Positions 17,863-28,876 of a stretch of DNA of 64,000 bases are shown piece after piece; the stretch's first letter is position 1; each line of letters begins with the position of its first letter. The translations under genes were made by a program, and so were the position numbers. The DNA lies in assembly GCF_000499845.2 (NCBI RefSeq), contig NC_023750.2, positions 31,807,869 to 31,871,868 of the forward strand, written 5' to 3'. The notes under the pieces were generated by a model that did no database searches, had not been told where the DNA came from, and saw nothing but the letters and a program-made list of their open reading frames with translations. Source of the DNA: Phaseolus vulgaris. Taxonomy: Eukaryota; Streptophyta; Magnoliopsida; Fabales; Fabaceae.

Positions 17863-19556
17863 GTATCTTATGACAAGGATGAGTTCCAAAAAGGGGAAGA
17901 TAATATAAAAGAAAAATCTCTAGAACCTTCCCAAGACCTATCTAAATATGAGCATATCTCACACACTCAAGCTAGAGAAATTCAGTGTTTTAAATGTCTT
18001 GGTAAGGGTCATTTAGCATCTCAATGTCCCAATGAAAGAACATTGATCTTAAGGAACAAAGATGAATATAGTAGCCAAGAAGAAGAAACTAGTGAAAGTG
18101 AAGAAAATGAGAAAAAAAAAAGAAATAGAAAATCAAGAAAAAGCCCTTAGGGAAAAAGCTGAGGCGTGGGAGATGAGTGTTCCTTCCCACAAGGTCATCC
18201 AGAAAGAAGAAAAATTTGAAAATAAAATTGAAAAGATACTTCTATCTGAACAACCTTCAGGCCTCCTTCTTTGTAAAGGAACACTTACATGCACTGCCAC
18301 ACTTGCTGAAGTTTGTGAACTACCTCCTCAAGTCAAAAGACTTTTAAAAGAATTTGGTGATGTATTCCTTAAGGGAGGACCCATTGGACTTCCATCTATT
18401 AGGGGTATAGAACATCAAATAATCTTAGTTCTGGGAGCTAGTCTACCAAATAGACTGGCTTATACAACTAATCCTGAGGAGGCTAAGGTGATAGAATCAC
18501 AAATTCATGAATTGTTGGAGAAGGGCTGGGTTCAAAAGAATCTAAGTCCTTGTGTTGTACCTATTTTGTTGGTGCCTAAGAAAGATGGCAAGTGGAGAAT
18601 GTGTTGTGATTTTAGAGCCATCAATAAAAACACCATCAAATATGGTCATCCAATTCCACGACTTGATGATATGCTTGATGAATTGCATAGGTCAACTATA
18701 TTTTTCAAGATTGATCTTAAAAGTGGATATCACCAAATAAGAATCAAAGATGGTGATGAGTGGAAAACTACTTTTAAGACCAAATTTGGACTATATGAGT
18801 GGTTAGTGATGCCTTTTGGACTCACTAATGCACCCAACCCTTTCATGAGGCTTATGAATCATGTCCTTAGGGATTGCATAGGTAAATATGTAGTAGTTTA
18901 TTTTGATGATATATTATTTTATAGTCAAAGCCTAGATTCCCACCTAAGTCACCTTAGGGAGGTTCTTTTAGTGCTTAGGCAAAATAGTTTGTTTGCTAAT
19001 ATAGATAAGTGTACTTTTTGTGTTGATAGTGTGTTTTTAGGATTCATAGTCAACAAAAATGTGGTACATGTTGACCCCGAGAAAATCAAAGTCATCCAAG
19101 AGTGGCCAACACCATAAAATGTAGGAGATGTTAGGAGCTTTCATGGTCTAACAAGTTTTTATAGGAGATTTTTTCCTAACTTCTCAAGTCTAGCTTCACC
19201 ACTCAATGAGTTAGTGAAGAAAGACACTCCATTTTGTTGGACGGAGAAGCATGAGCAAGCCTTTCAAAAGTTTAAAGCTCAACTCATCAATGCATCCATT
19301 CTAGCTTTACCAAACTTTGCAAAAACTTTTGAGCTAGAGTGTGATGCATCGAGAGTAGGAATAGGTGTTGTGTTGTTGCAAGGTGGACACAATCACATAT
19401 TTTAGTGAAAAACTTCATGGTGCCACCCTCAACTACCCCACCTATGACAAAGAGCTCTATGCACTTGTGAGAGCCCTACAAACTTGGGAAGACTATCTAG
19501 TCTCAAAAGATTTTGTCATACATAGTGATCATGGGTCTTTGGAAGATTTGAAGGTG
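17863..19556 (+). pseudogene. Ty3/gypsy gag-pol fragment (zinc knuckle, RT, part of RNase H)
   Basis: Begins inside gag and shows the zinc knuckle CFKCLGKGHLASQC, then a Glu/Lys-rich run. A frameshift lies near 18110 in an A-rich tract. The frame then reads into the pre-RT region (LLKEFGDVF, GIEHQI) and [51 protein letters not shown] and YFDDILFYS (18899-18925). An in-frame TAA at 19115-19117 interrupts the RT/RNase H link. RNase H shows [13 protein letters not shown], a frameshift near 19390, then [18 protein letters not shown] and IHSDHGSLE. The protease is missing between knuckle and RT. The fragment stops where a Copia LTR begins. It belongs to a different family from the Ty3 elements at 7115 and 59362, or at least a diverged subfamily. 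Confidence 0.92.
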
Positions 19557-20180
19557 TTGAATCAAGTGTGTTCAAGCTTTGAAGAATCCAAATCCTTTGT
19601 GTTTGATGGAAGGCTGGATGTGTTTTCTGTTACTGAGGTGCTTTAGAATAGGATCTAGGGTAGATTATATTTGTAATCCACTCTTTGTTGAATTTAAAGC
19701 TTAAGTGTTTTCAAATCTTTTAAGATTAAAGTGTTTTCCAAACTAAGTGAAAAAACAACCTGTTGTTTTGTCGAAACAACCGATTGTTTTATAATTAGGT
19801 GTTTTTGAAAAAGTTTGAAAACTGTTTTGGATGGTTGACTTGCTGTTGAGGTTGTCAAGATCAACATTCTAGGTGGTGTATGTACTGAGCCAAAGGGAGT
19901 GTGTGTCTTGAGGGGATCAAGGTCACTTCTTTGGTGGTGTGTGTATGTAATCTGGATTTGATTACCTAGTGGATTCCCAGTGGTTTCTGGGAAACTGGAT
20001 GTAGCTCTTGGGTTAAGAGTGAATCAGTATAAACTGTTTGTGCAATTCTCTCTTCCTTAAAATCTTTAATTTCAGTTGCTGTTATATTACTGGTATAAAC
20101 AACCGATTGTTTCTGCCAAACAACCGATTATTTTTCTGTTGCTTTTCTGTTTTGAGCTTTGTTCTTGGCAAACTGACCCT
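19557..20180 (+). mobile_element. Copia LTR fragment, opposite orientation to the large Copia element
   Basis: Starts TGTTGAATCAAGTGTGTTC, the LTR 5' end of the Copia family, and keeps two paired near-palindromes (19753-19789 and 20097-20133) in the reverse orientation. Internal parts are missing, and it ends near TTGGCAAACTG at about 20172. Confidence 0.85.
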
Positions 20181-20823
20181 AGTTCAAGCCCAACAACTAG
20201 GTCCATGGCAAAGATGATTCAAGAAGATTGGGACTCTACTACTGATGACAGAGAAATATTTCTTTATATGTTCAAAGAAGACCAGAAGAAGTAAAGCCCA
20301 AGCCATGAGAGCTAGTTTCTTTATTTGTAATTTTAGTAAAATAGGGTTTCTTTAGCATAATAAGGGGTGTGCTTATCATTGTAGCTTGAGTAAAGCATTT
20401 TAGGGTAAGAAGTTAACCTAGCTTCTAGAAGTTTTCTCCTAGGGTGCGACATTGACTTTAGTCAAAACCCTAGCAGCCGCTCTTTTGTGTATTCCCCTTC
20501 CTACCCTTGTTCCTTGTTCTCCAAGGCACTTGCACCTATATAATGGGGTGCTTGGCTCATGTTTTAATAAGATCAATTTTATGAGTAAAATGTTGCCAAA
20601 TATTTCAAGCTTTTACTCCCTTGTCTAGTCTCTCTAGGTTAGACACTTTGATCTTCACCTCCACCTTTCTCCAAGTGATATGGCCCAACCAATCATTCTC
20701 CATACCTTTCATGCACCTACAAGAAACCCATAGCTCTATATGAGCCCTCCTTGATCCATCACATCCATTGCTTCCGCCACCCTTTTCAAATCTCCAAGAA
20801 GAACAACCCATCTTTTGGTATCA
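20181..20823 (+). mobile_element. Ty3/gypsy LTR fragment encoding a pol tail, with TATA box and PBS start
   Basis: The first ~110 bp encode TTRSMAKMIQEDWD…FKEDQKK and a stop, like the pol C-termini that run into the LTR in this group (compare ITRSMARAL in the ORF at 60083-63904). Downstream are a TATA box (TATATAAT, 20537-20544) and an end at TTTTGGTATCA (20813-20823). The TGGTATCA start of an initiator-Met PBS suggests that this was a 5' LTR before truncation. Confidence 0.7.
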
Positions 20824-21029
20824 ACCCATCAGCTTGGGCCTCATCTTTTGAAAAAACTAATAAGAAGAACTTTAAATGTTTTGGCCCTTGTTCATTCCTC
20901 TTATTGATGGCCTCTTTATTTGCTTGTTGAGATGACCCTTCAAGTATAGCATCCTTGGTCATCTTTATGTATTTTTTATTCTCATCAATTACACTCATGT
21001 TATTATCACCTGTGTAAATCGGGATCAGT
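20824..21029. mobile_element. Ty3 LTR end fragment and unassigned sequence
   Basis: 20834-20930 resembles 28715-28810 of the solo LTR (GCCTCATCTTTTG…AAGAACTTTAAATGT). The last ~100 bp before the integrase fragment are unassigned. Confidence 0.55.
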
Positions 21030-22047
21030 GTACCCGCATTATGGCAGAGCTTCATGAAGGCATTTGTGGAAGCCACGTCGGATGGTGAGCTCTTTCGTTG
21101 AAGGTCGTTTGAAATGGGTACTATTGGCCAGCGATGCTAGCAATGTCAAAAGCATGTTGATTGGCATCACACACTCCCGAGGAGTTGCAATCAATACATA
21201 GCCCCTGGCCTTTCCATACCCGGGGAATAGACATCTTGGGTCCTTTCCCCTTGGCAATTCGTCAGATGAAGTATCTCGTGGTGGCGATTGAGTACTTCAC
21301 TAAGTAGATAAAAGCTGAACCTGTTGCGGAGATAACCGCCCACAAGGTTCAGCAATTCGTGTGGAGAAACATTGTCTGTCGTTTTGGATCCCAAGACACT
21401 TGGTGTTCGATAATGGTACCCAGTTTGCAAGTCAGCAGTTGTGCAAGTTTTGCATGGAGCTCGAGATCAAATAGGTGTTTGCCTTAGTGGAGCATCCTCA
21501 GACAAATGGTCAGGTCGAGTTTGCCAATAGAGTCTTGCTCAGAGGATTGAAGAGGACGTTGGAGAAAGCTAAGGGGACCTAGGCAGAAGAGGTACCTCAA
21601 ATTTTGTGGGCCTACCACACAACTCCTCAATCCACCACAAAGAAGATGTCCTTCAGTTTAGTGTATGGGTCAGATGCCATGATACCCGTAAAGATCAAGG
21701 AAAGCTCACCGCGATTCCAGAACCTCGTAGTAGAAGAGTCTAACGAAGGGAGGAAGGTAAACCTAGACCTACTCGACGAGGTGCGAGAGCAAGCACACGT
21801 CAAAGCTGAAGCTTTGAAGAGAGGGGTGGAGCTAAAGCAAAAGTCCAAGCTGAGTTCTAGGTCGACGACTTAGTTATGCGAAAAGTTTCATCCTTACCAA
21901 CTGGAGAATAAGTTGTCTCCCAAATGGACAGGTCCATTCCACGTGGTGGAGGTGCTCGGAAATGGAGCCTACAGGCATGAGACTTTAGAGGGTGGAGCTA
22001 TACCTCGAACGTGGAATGGGGCTAACCTCAAGTTTTATTTCAGTTGA
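21030..22047 (+). pseudogene. Tat-2 integrase
   Basis: Starts in the zinc region (ELHEGICGSH, GYYWPAML) and continues through the core: YLVVAIEYFTK, a TAG in place of Trp, then IKAEPVAEITAHKVQQFVWRNIV. It goes on with FDNGTQFA (catalytic Asp codon 21409-21411), HPQTNGQVEFANR (catalytic Glu codon 21517-21519) and the C-terminal domain to NLKFYFS (stop 22045-22047). There are frameshifts near 21395 and 21855, and stops at about 21287, 21472-21474 (CAG to TAG) and 21577 (TGG to TAG). It is longer than the Tat-1 and Tat-3 remnants, since it retains the zinc region. Confidence 0.92.
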
Positions 22048-22984
22048 TGTATCTTGTCAATGTTTTATGAACAATTCGAATAATTAAGGGGACACTTCTT
22101 TTCCATTACAGGGGTTTTTTAATGAGGTCGCCCAATGAATAATTGTTCCTGAAAAATGAGTTACCAGAATTATTTGTTGGTACACGATAAGGTGACTTGG
22201 TCGGTGAATTATCCGAATAAGCGCCATGTGTATATACCTAGTCACAAGAATATTAAACGAGGAAGCCTATTTCCTTGGTAAGATTCCAAGCTTAGATTTC
22301 TCAAGGTCCGCACAATTCAGATGGGGAAGCATCAGCTCAATAAGATTCTGAGCCCAGGAACCCAGAATTGGCTTAGGGTTGTTTGACTGAGGGCAGGTAA
22401 GCCAACCTACCTGAGCATCGAAGAGTTGACTCAGTGTAAGCCAACACCCAAGCTAGAAACTCTAAAGCGAAAGGAATTGTACCCTTGGGAAGATTCCAAG
22501 ATTAGGTGTCTCGAAGCATGCATAATTCAGATAGGATGACCTCTTCTCAGTAAAACTTTGAGTTCAGGCACCCAGAATTGGCTCAAGACTGTTTGACAAC
22601 TGAAGGCAAGTAAGCCAAACTACCTCAACATCAAAGAGTTGACTCGGTGTAAGCCAACACCCAAGTCAGATGCTCTAAGGCAAGAGAAATTACTTCCTTG
22701 GTAAGATTCCAAATCTGGGTGTTCTAAAGTTCATGGTGATTCAGATGGGGAGACTTTTTCATAGTAAGATTCTGATTTTTGGAACCCATTATCATGTTTA
22801 GCAATAACTAAGATTGTTTGGCTTAAGTCGGGGAAAACGACCTGTCTCTATAAGACTCTGAGATCAGGTGCCCTGAGTATGTATTATAAGGGAAGACGAC
22901 CTTATCTCAGTAAGATTCTGAGATCAAGCGGTCCCAAAGTTCATTTGCCATAACAAATATTGTTTGGTTTAAGTCAGGAAGATG

Positions 22985-22989
22985 ATCTG
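22985..22989. repeat. Left TSD ATCTG of the solo LTR
   Basis: ATCTG immediately before TGATCCTGCC, identical to 23946-23950. Confidence 0.9.
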
Positions 22990-23945
22990 TGATCCTGCCG
23001 GTTGACCAGAACGCAAGAGCCTTGCCACGTCAAAGGTATTCTTCCTCTGGATCGGCTTTGCACCACGCTAGCTTCCGTCCTTCACACCTCGATTCACCTC
23101 AAGAACCTGCAAAAGACAGAGTGGCGCCGCTGCGGCCGATCGCGCTCTGACGCTCAAGTCAGTGACGGAACCACCAAAACTCTAAGAGAGAAAACTAAGA
23201 ACTCAAGGAACCGTGCAAAAACTCTCTCAATGTCCACCAATATTCTCAAGCGTAAAGAAGTGTTCTAAACGCGCCCGTACCTCAGAAGTTCGTTAGAATC
23301 TCTTATATACCTGTGCACTTTCTCTCTCCTGACGGTTACACATCTGAACACATGGCTCGCATCCAGTTGTACACGTGTCACCATCTGGAGCGTCCTCTGC
23401 TTGAGCGTCACTTCTTACTCTTCAGGCTGTTCGACTAAGTTACCCATGCAAGGAGTAACTCGGCGTATAGCTGCCTTGGAGCGCGATCTCTTCTGTGTGG
23501 CGAGTACGGGGTGTCACCATGCACACCTTCCCTGTGGTCTCGCCGGCCGCCATCATAATCTGCTTCACTTGCTTCACCGTGCATGTCCTGGTAAGCTGTT
23601 CCCTGGCCTCAACCTCTGGCTAGCTAGGGAATGATCATCTAATAACTTCATCCTTCGCACTCGTGCCCTTTGAAAGCTTTGAACAAGCTTTCCTGATCTT
23701 TCGGCGATGTCCTCCTCTCGGCGATCTCTGATCACTTGGTCGCCTGGGTTCGCATCCGGCGACTACGACACAAACCTGGTGACCGCCGGTTTAGATATGC
23801 TGGAGATCGGAGCACGCCAACTTAACGATTGGCGACTACACGAGCTCCCCGACTTCCTTCCCTTCTGTCAGCCAGGTGTTCCGTTCAACACGCCTATATT
23901 ATCGCTTGCTGCCACGTCATCACTTCCGAATACCTGGGCGGTACA
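22990..23945 (-). mobile_element. Solo LTR of the Tat-1 family (956 bp)
   Basis: Plus-strand reading starts TGATCCTGCCGGTTGACC and ends GGGCGGTACA, and it is flanked by a perfect 5-bp TSD (ATCTG). The repeats of the Tat-2 array continue on both sides. It shares the GCGGCC and GACGCTCAA segments with the Tat-1 LTR at 6174. The internal region was lost, presumably by LTR-LTR recombination. GC content is higher than in the neighbouring repeats. ORFs inside are not supported. Confidence 0.92.
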
Positions 23946-23950
23946 ATCTG
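23946..23950. repeat. Right TSD ATCTG of the solo LTR
   Basis: Second copy of the 5-bp duplication; the array repeat resumes here (CTTTGGTAAGATTATGAG). Confidence 0.9.
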
Positions 23951-24480
23951 CTTTGGTAAGATTATGAGTTCAGGTGTCCCGAGCACGTACTACGAGGTAG
24001 GACGACCTTGACTCAGTAAGATTCTGAGTTCAGGTCTCCTAAAAGTTTGGTTTGTCGTAACTAAGATTGTTCGACTTAAGATGGGGAAGATGACTTGTCT
24101 TGGTAAGACTCTGAGTTTAAGCACCCTAAGTATCCACCATGAGGTAGTACGCTCTCTTCTTAGTAATATTCCGAGTTCATAAGTACTAGGCACGATTAGC
24201 TATAACTAAGAGTGTGTAGTTAAAGGAAGGAAATGTGAGCCACCTCAGCGTTGGTGAAACCACCCAAATTTTGACGCTTTGCAGGCAGAGCTAAGGTTAA
24301 CCCTGTGGGGTAGCAGTGCACTACAAATGCGTGAAAAGTAGACTTGGTATGTAAGCCAACACCCAATTCAGATACTCCAAGTAAAGAAAGGCAAATACTT
24401 AAGAGTAGACTTGAGGTATAGATTAGCACCCAAGTCAAATACTCAAGTCGACCTCAATGCTGGGGAAGAGCGTGCTCAGA

Positions 24481-24863
24481 AAGCGGATGGTCCTTCCAAA
24501 CACGCAGGTCCTGTTCAACAAGATCAAGAGACTTGATATTTGCTCACGCGATCAATTAACGCTCAAACGAATAAGACGTTCTTCACGACCAGGGGGTATG
24601 AGTCATCCACAGGTTAGCTCTACCAGAGCATTGTGATTTCCCGTACTTTGCATTACGTTGTTAAGGTAGTTAGTTATATTACCACTAGATGTTAAGTTTA
24701 TACTAGTCATTTTTCACCAAGGCATGCATTGTAAATATACTAATCGAGGTGTGCCGAAACTAAAGGAGTTAATTAAGTAAATCAATGTGTTAATACATAC
24801 AAGATATTAGAAAGTTTAAAATTTTTCAAAAGGCCACGAAGGGAGGCTGGTTACAAAGGAATG
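24481..24863. other. Spacer between the Tat-2 array and the antisense ORF
   Basis: No ORF or repeat seen. Being downstream of the minus-strand extra ORF it probably includes that transcript's 3' end. Confidence 0.4.
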
Positions 24864-26500
24864 TTACTCATCCACAAGCTGCCCGTCCACCACCGTCTTG
24901 CCCAAGCCAAGTTGCGAGAAGTCCATCTCAAGATAGATTCCTGAGGCTTGGGCAACGGCGTCTTCAAAGCCCGCCATGTATGAATTAGCAACATCATCGA
25001 TGAGGGATTCCCTTTCCTTCACCACTTCCTCGCCCTTCTGAATCAGTTCCTCATCCTTCTTCGCCAACTCCTCCTTTAGCTTCTCCATCTCAGCTTGGAG
25101 CCTTGAATTCTGGTCTGTAATTCTAGGGCTTCCTTGGACTTCTCAGTCAGGAGAACCTTAGCCTCTCGTTGTGACCGCTAAAGTTCTTCATGAAGCTTTG
25201 ATGTTTCTTGCTTAAGAACCCCAACCTGCTGCAAGAGCTCGGTGACCTCGTGGGACTTCTTCTTAACTGACCCTTTCCACTCCCTCAACTTAGAGATGAC
25301 TAAGCAGTTCGTGGCTAGGGCTTGCCCCAGCTACCTCACAACCTGCTCCACCAAGTAATCTTCCTCGAAGCCGTCTAGTTTTTCCTTGGTGTTGGTGGGC
25401 AGTAGCATTTTCTCTAGGAAGGAAGGGGCATCCAAGTTAAGATCCCACAACCCTTCCTCTTGAGTGCTCGTGCCCTCACCTTCCTGCACCACTACCATGT
25501 CACGAGGAGGAGGTGGGCTTGGTGGAGGAGCCTGCTTTGAAGGAGCACGCCCATTTGAGACGGAGAGCTCAGAGGGTTCAATGGCGGCCTTTCGTCTCCT
25601 TTTGAAGACTGGTCCAGAATAGGTCTCCTCATCTTCAGTAGGAGTAGGGGCGGCTTCAAGAATAATTTTCAACTTATGGTCTTTAGTGGGAAGTGCTTGG
25701 GCAGGTGCCTTCATCTTCTTGGCTCTAGCTGCCAAGTCTTTCTTGTTGATCTTACCCAACATACTGTATGCAAGAAAAACAAGGGAAGTTCAGCAAACAA
25801 ATAAACGAGTCAACATCAGTAAGAGTAAAGGAAGAAAGGATACCAATGTAAGCTTTTAGTCCCCCTAGGGAGAACTCTTGGCTTATGAGGGTGGTTGTAT
25901 CAAAAACCAGTTTCAGGCTGGAGAAGAAGAAGCACAGTTCCTGGTCCCACTGTGGCATGCTCTCCAAGCATCGAGCACCCTGAAAGCTCGGTTTCTTGGT
26001 CCAATATAAAGGAAACTCATCTAGAAGAGTTGGGTCCCTCTGGTTGCAGCGCACTTTCAGAAACTTGCCCTTGAAGCCTTTATACGACTACTGGAAGAGC
26101 AACAACAATGCTCTCCCAGCCACTCCATTGAAGGAAACCCACAATTGGCAGCCCAAACGCTTGGCCTCAAAGAAATATAAGAAAACCTCCACAAATGGCA
26201 AAAGGCCAAAGTGTGTGCAAAGAATGGAAAAACCCTAAACAAATGCCCAGCTATTTGGATGTAGCTGGGCTGGGGCGATGTTGATCTCGGTAAGGAGCTC
26301 TTTTTCAAAATTATACAAAGGGTAAGCAAAGGAGAACTTTCTTAAAAGCAGTGGTATAAAAATAGCAAAATGGACCATCAGGGACCGAGGACTCATCGCA
26401 ACAGACTGACTCGTCCTCCCTACATGGCATTAACTTAAGGCCTCTATCGTTTTCCCTACCAAAGATACACTTCTTGGGGCGTTCGCTTTTCATGTAAAAT
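24864..26500 (-). pseudogene. Tat-2 antisense extra ORF (gypsy-type transposon domain plus coiled coil)
   Basis: Read on the minus strand from about 26493: KSERPKKCIFGRENDRG, then (frameshifted) FEKELLTEINIAPAQLHPNSWAF and HFGLLPFVEVFLYFFEAKRLG, then WVSFNGVAGRALLLLF and SYKGFKGKFLKV. Next come PLYWTKKPSF and FSLGGLKAYIG. This matches the 'putative gypsy-type transposon' domain (PF04195-like). An intron with GTATCC…TTGCATACAG spans about 25843-25764. It is followed by MLGKINKKDLAARAKKM, a Pro-rich linker with a KRRRK basic patch, and a coiled coil ending at 24864. In-frame stops (two TAG in the domain, TAG at 25331-25333, TAG near 25180) and a frameshift near 25110 break it. It is the counterpart of the Tat-1 ORF at 1056-1854. 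Its function is not known. Confidence 0.82.
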
Positions 26501-27794
26501 ACTATTTCCTCATGAGAGGTGTATATGGAGGTTTCCTCTAGAAGGTTCTTAAGTGCTCAGGGGTACATGGTTCGGTAATCCATCATACAAAGTATCTAGT
26601 ACAAAAAACCAAGCAAATACATACACACATTCAGGCAAAGAAAACAACACGCATTCAAGAAAAACAATGAAGCTAGCAGGAATAACAATCATCATAATCA
26701 GAAAAGGATGAATATAGAATAGTCCCAACTCAGGCGATATGATCATAATGAAAGCGTCAATCAAACAATGATGTCAGTATATAGTCATGAGTTGAGGGGA
26801 AGGGGGTACCTGTGTTCAGAGAGCGATTCGAGGCGAGGAGGTTTCCCAGGATGAGGAAGGAGGTGCAAAGAGTTTGAGAGAGGCGCGAAAGCTTCGTTAA
26901 AGAGAAATGAAACAGTGAGAAACGCTGAAGATTTTCGAGTGTTAAGTAAAATGATGGTGAGAAGGGCAAGCGAAATTTCCTTCCAACCATTGATGAAAGC
27001 CACGTGTACGCTCGCGATGGAGTATGGTGAGACATCATCTCAGACACGCTTCATGCGTCGCGCCACACCTGCCACTACTGATAGCTTGAGCTCTTCATCT
27101 TTGCGTTTTTGATGTGGAATTAGCGGAAGCATCCATGGATTGAGGTGGAATAAGGCTCTCCTAAGAGTTGTGTAAGCCTTAGAGGTGCATGAAGAGTGTG
27201 AAAGTGAGAGAGGTTCGGCCAACTCTCTTTGAGGTGCAGTTTTGGGAAGATTAAGACCTAAATCCTAAGAGATTTTAGGCAAGGAGTAAGAATGACACAT
27301 TTTGGCAGCATTTCATTACTCAAAATAATCTTACAATTTCAGCACCCAAGCTCTCCTTATATAGGACTAGGAGGCCGGAAATGAAGAGTCAAATGAAAGG
27401 CAAATGTGCACAAAATGAAATGAAGTTGGCGCCTAAATGAGAGCACACATGTGGAGGTAGGTTCTAGAATCCTTCCATGTGTGGAAAGGCCTAGAACTTA
27501 AGCTCCATGATGTTTATGTGTGGGCTGGACTTAAGTTTAATTAGGAATCCTAATTAAACTTAAGATTTAGCCTTCTAGGTGCCTCTTTGCATGTTTCAAC
27601 ACAATTACAAAAAGAAATTAAACTATGCTACTTTAAAAACTATTCTACACTAGAGTTTATGACATGTAAAAATGTGTCCTCTTGGCCCCTCTTTGACCAT
27701 AACTCTAGTGGTTACCTTATCTTGATATTTAGGTGGCCTTTCAAAGGATTGGTGTTGGGGCCTCTTCCATCAACTACGAGAAGGGCACATAAGC
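26501..27794. other. Upstream region of the antisense ORF and an LTR-like remnant
   Basis: 26500-27110 is probably leader or intron of the extra ORF; its short ORFs show no domain. From about 27110 (TGATGTGGAATTAGCGGAAGC) the sequence looks like an LTR on the minus strand, with TATA-like TATATAAGGAG (plus-strand 27354-27364), but I found no matching end or TSD. No gene is seen. Confidence 0.4.
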
Positions 27795-28810
27795 TGATGT
27801 GATTCCAATAGCCACATAGAGAAAGGTTCTTGACCTTCTTAGGAATCAACTTGAGTTGGACAATAGTTAGGCACTTTTTCTTAGAATTGGATCATTGTTC
27901 TAAGTCAAGAACTCTCCAAAAACTAGCACCAATTCCAAACTCATATGGAAGTTCCAATTATAGTCAAATTGAACCGAACAAAATGGAACAAAAGATAAGC
28001 AAACTGAATTAGAAGTGCTGGAAATTAAAATGCACCGAACCAAAACAGAAAAGAATAAGAACAGCTGCTGGAAAATGAAAAATAACCAAACCAAAACTCA
28101 AGAACACAAGCTAAACATGAACAATTGAAAGAGTAGGAAGAAAGGAGAAGAGAAAAGCTTATGGAGATGGAAGAGAAGGTGAGTGATCACGCCACTAGAA
28201 GGATGGTTGTTCCTAGATGAGTGTGCTGCCGCCACTTGAGGACACCATGGATCCTTCAAGATAAGACTAGAGAAGAAGGCTCAAAAGCTCTCCAATGCTC
28301 ACTCAAAAATTGAGTATAGTTCCTTTACTCTCATTTCAATTCTGAAAAATACAAGGGCTGCACCTTAATTTATAGCCTAAGGTGCTGAAATGTAAGCTAC
28401 ACAAATTCAAAAAACTCCCTCCTAAAAGCTTCTAGAATTGGCACCTAAAACAATGCATGAGGAAGGTGTAATCCCTTCTCTCACTTTGGCACCTCCTTAT
28501 TTACTCCTACACCTATCTACTAACACACACACCCTAAAACTCCTAACTAAAGACTAAAAGATGCTTTAACAATAGAGGTTTCTAATGTTTCCCTCTAAGC
28601 ACCTTCAATAATATTCTTTATTATTTAATACTTGGCCTTGCCCTTCATGAGATGAACTTGGGCTTTTTGGGCTTTGGCCTTCTTGGGCTTGGGCTTGGGC
28701 TTGGGCTTTGGGCCTCATCTTTTGCAAAGAATAATAAGAAGAACTTTAAATGTGAGGGCGAATGATCTTGTCCTTCATTATTAAAAGCCTTCTTTATTTG
28801 ATTCGCATCA
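27795..28810 (-). mobile_element. Solo LTR of the chromovirus-like Ty3 family (1016 bp), TSD TAAGC
   Basis: Runs TGATGTG…CATCA and is flanked by TAAGC at 27790-27794 and 28811-28815. It shares long stretches with 7115-8166 (GCCGCCACTTGAGGACACC, TTTATAGCCTAAGGTGCTG, and the CTTGGG array at 28680-28706). It is inserted in Tat-2 between the antisense ORF and the PPT. Confidence 0.93.
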
Positions 28811-28861
28811 TAAGCCGCCAAGGGCGTACAAGTAGTCCCTTCGTTAAAGCAAGCTCAACTC

Positions 28862-28876
28862 GAGACTGGGGGTTTG
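28862..28876 (+). other. Tat-2 polypurine tract
   Basis: GAGACTGGGGGTTTG directly before the LTR; Tat-3 has GAGCCTGGGGGGCTTG at the same place (58683-58697). Confidence 0.75.

Larger units (their letters stand above)
22048..24480. repeat. Tat-2 degenerate tandem array with covarying hairpins
   Basis: Diverged repeats, interrupted by a solo LTR, share 'GGTAAGATTC' inside a short hairpin, then 'AG.TCAGG..CCC'. Clear hairpins: CTTGG/CCAAG at 22274-22290 and 22484-22500, and CTCAG/CTGAG at 22906-22922 and 24012-24028. The loop is TAAGATT or close to it. A second recurring phrase is 'TGTAAGCCAACACCCAAGTCAGATACTC'. No gene is present. Confidence 0.8.

Noticed and set aside
23002..24011. ORFs inside the solo Tat LTR
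   Set aside because: LTR sequence with TG/CA ends and TSD; the ORFs cross regions that are non-coding in the related Tat-1 LTR.
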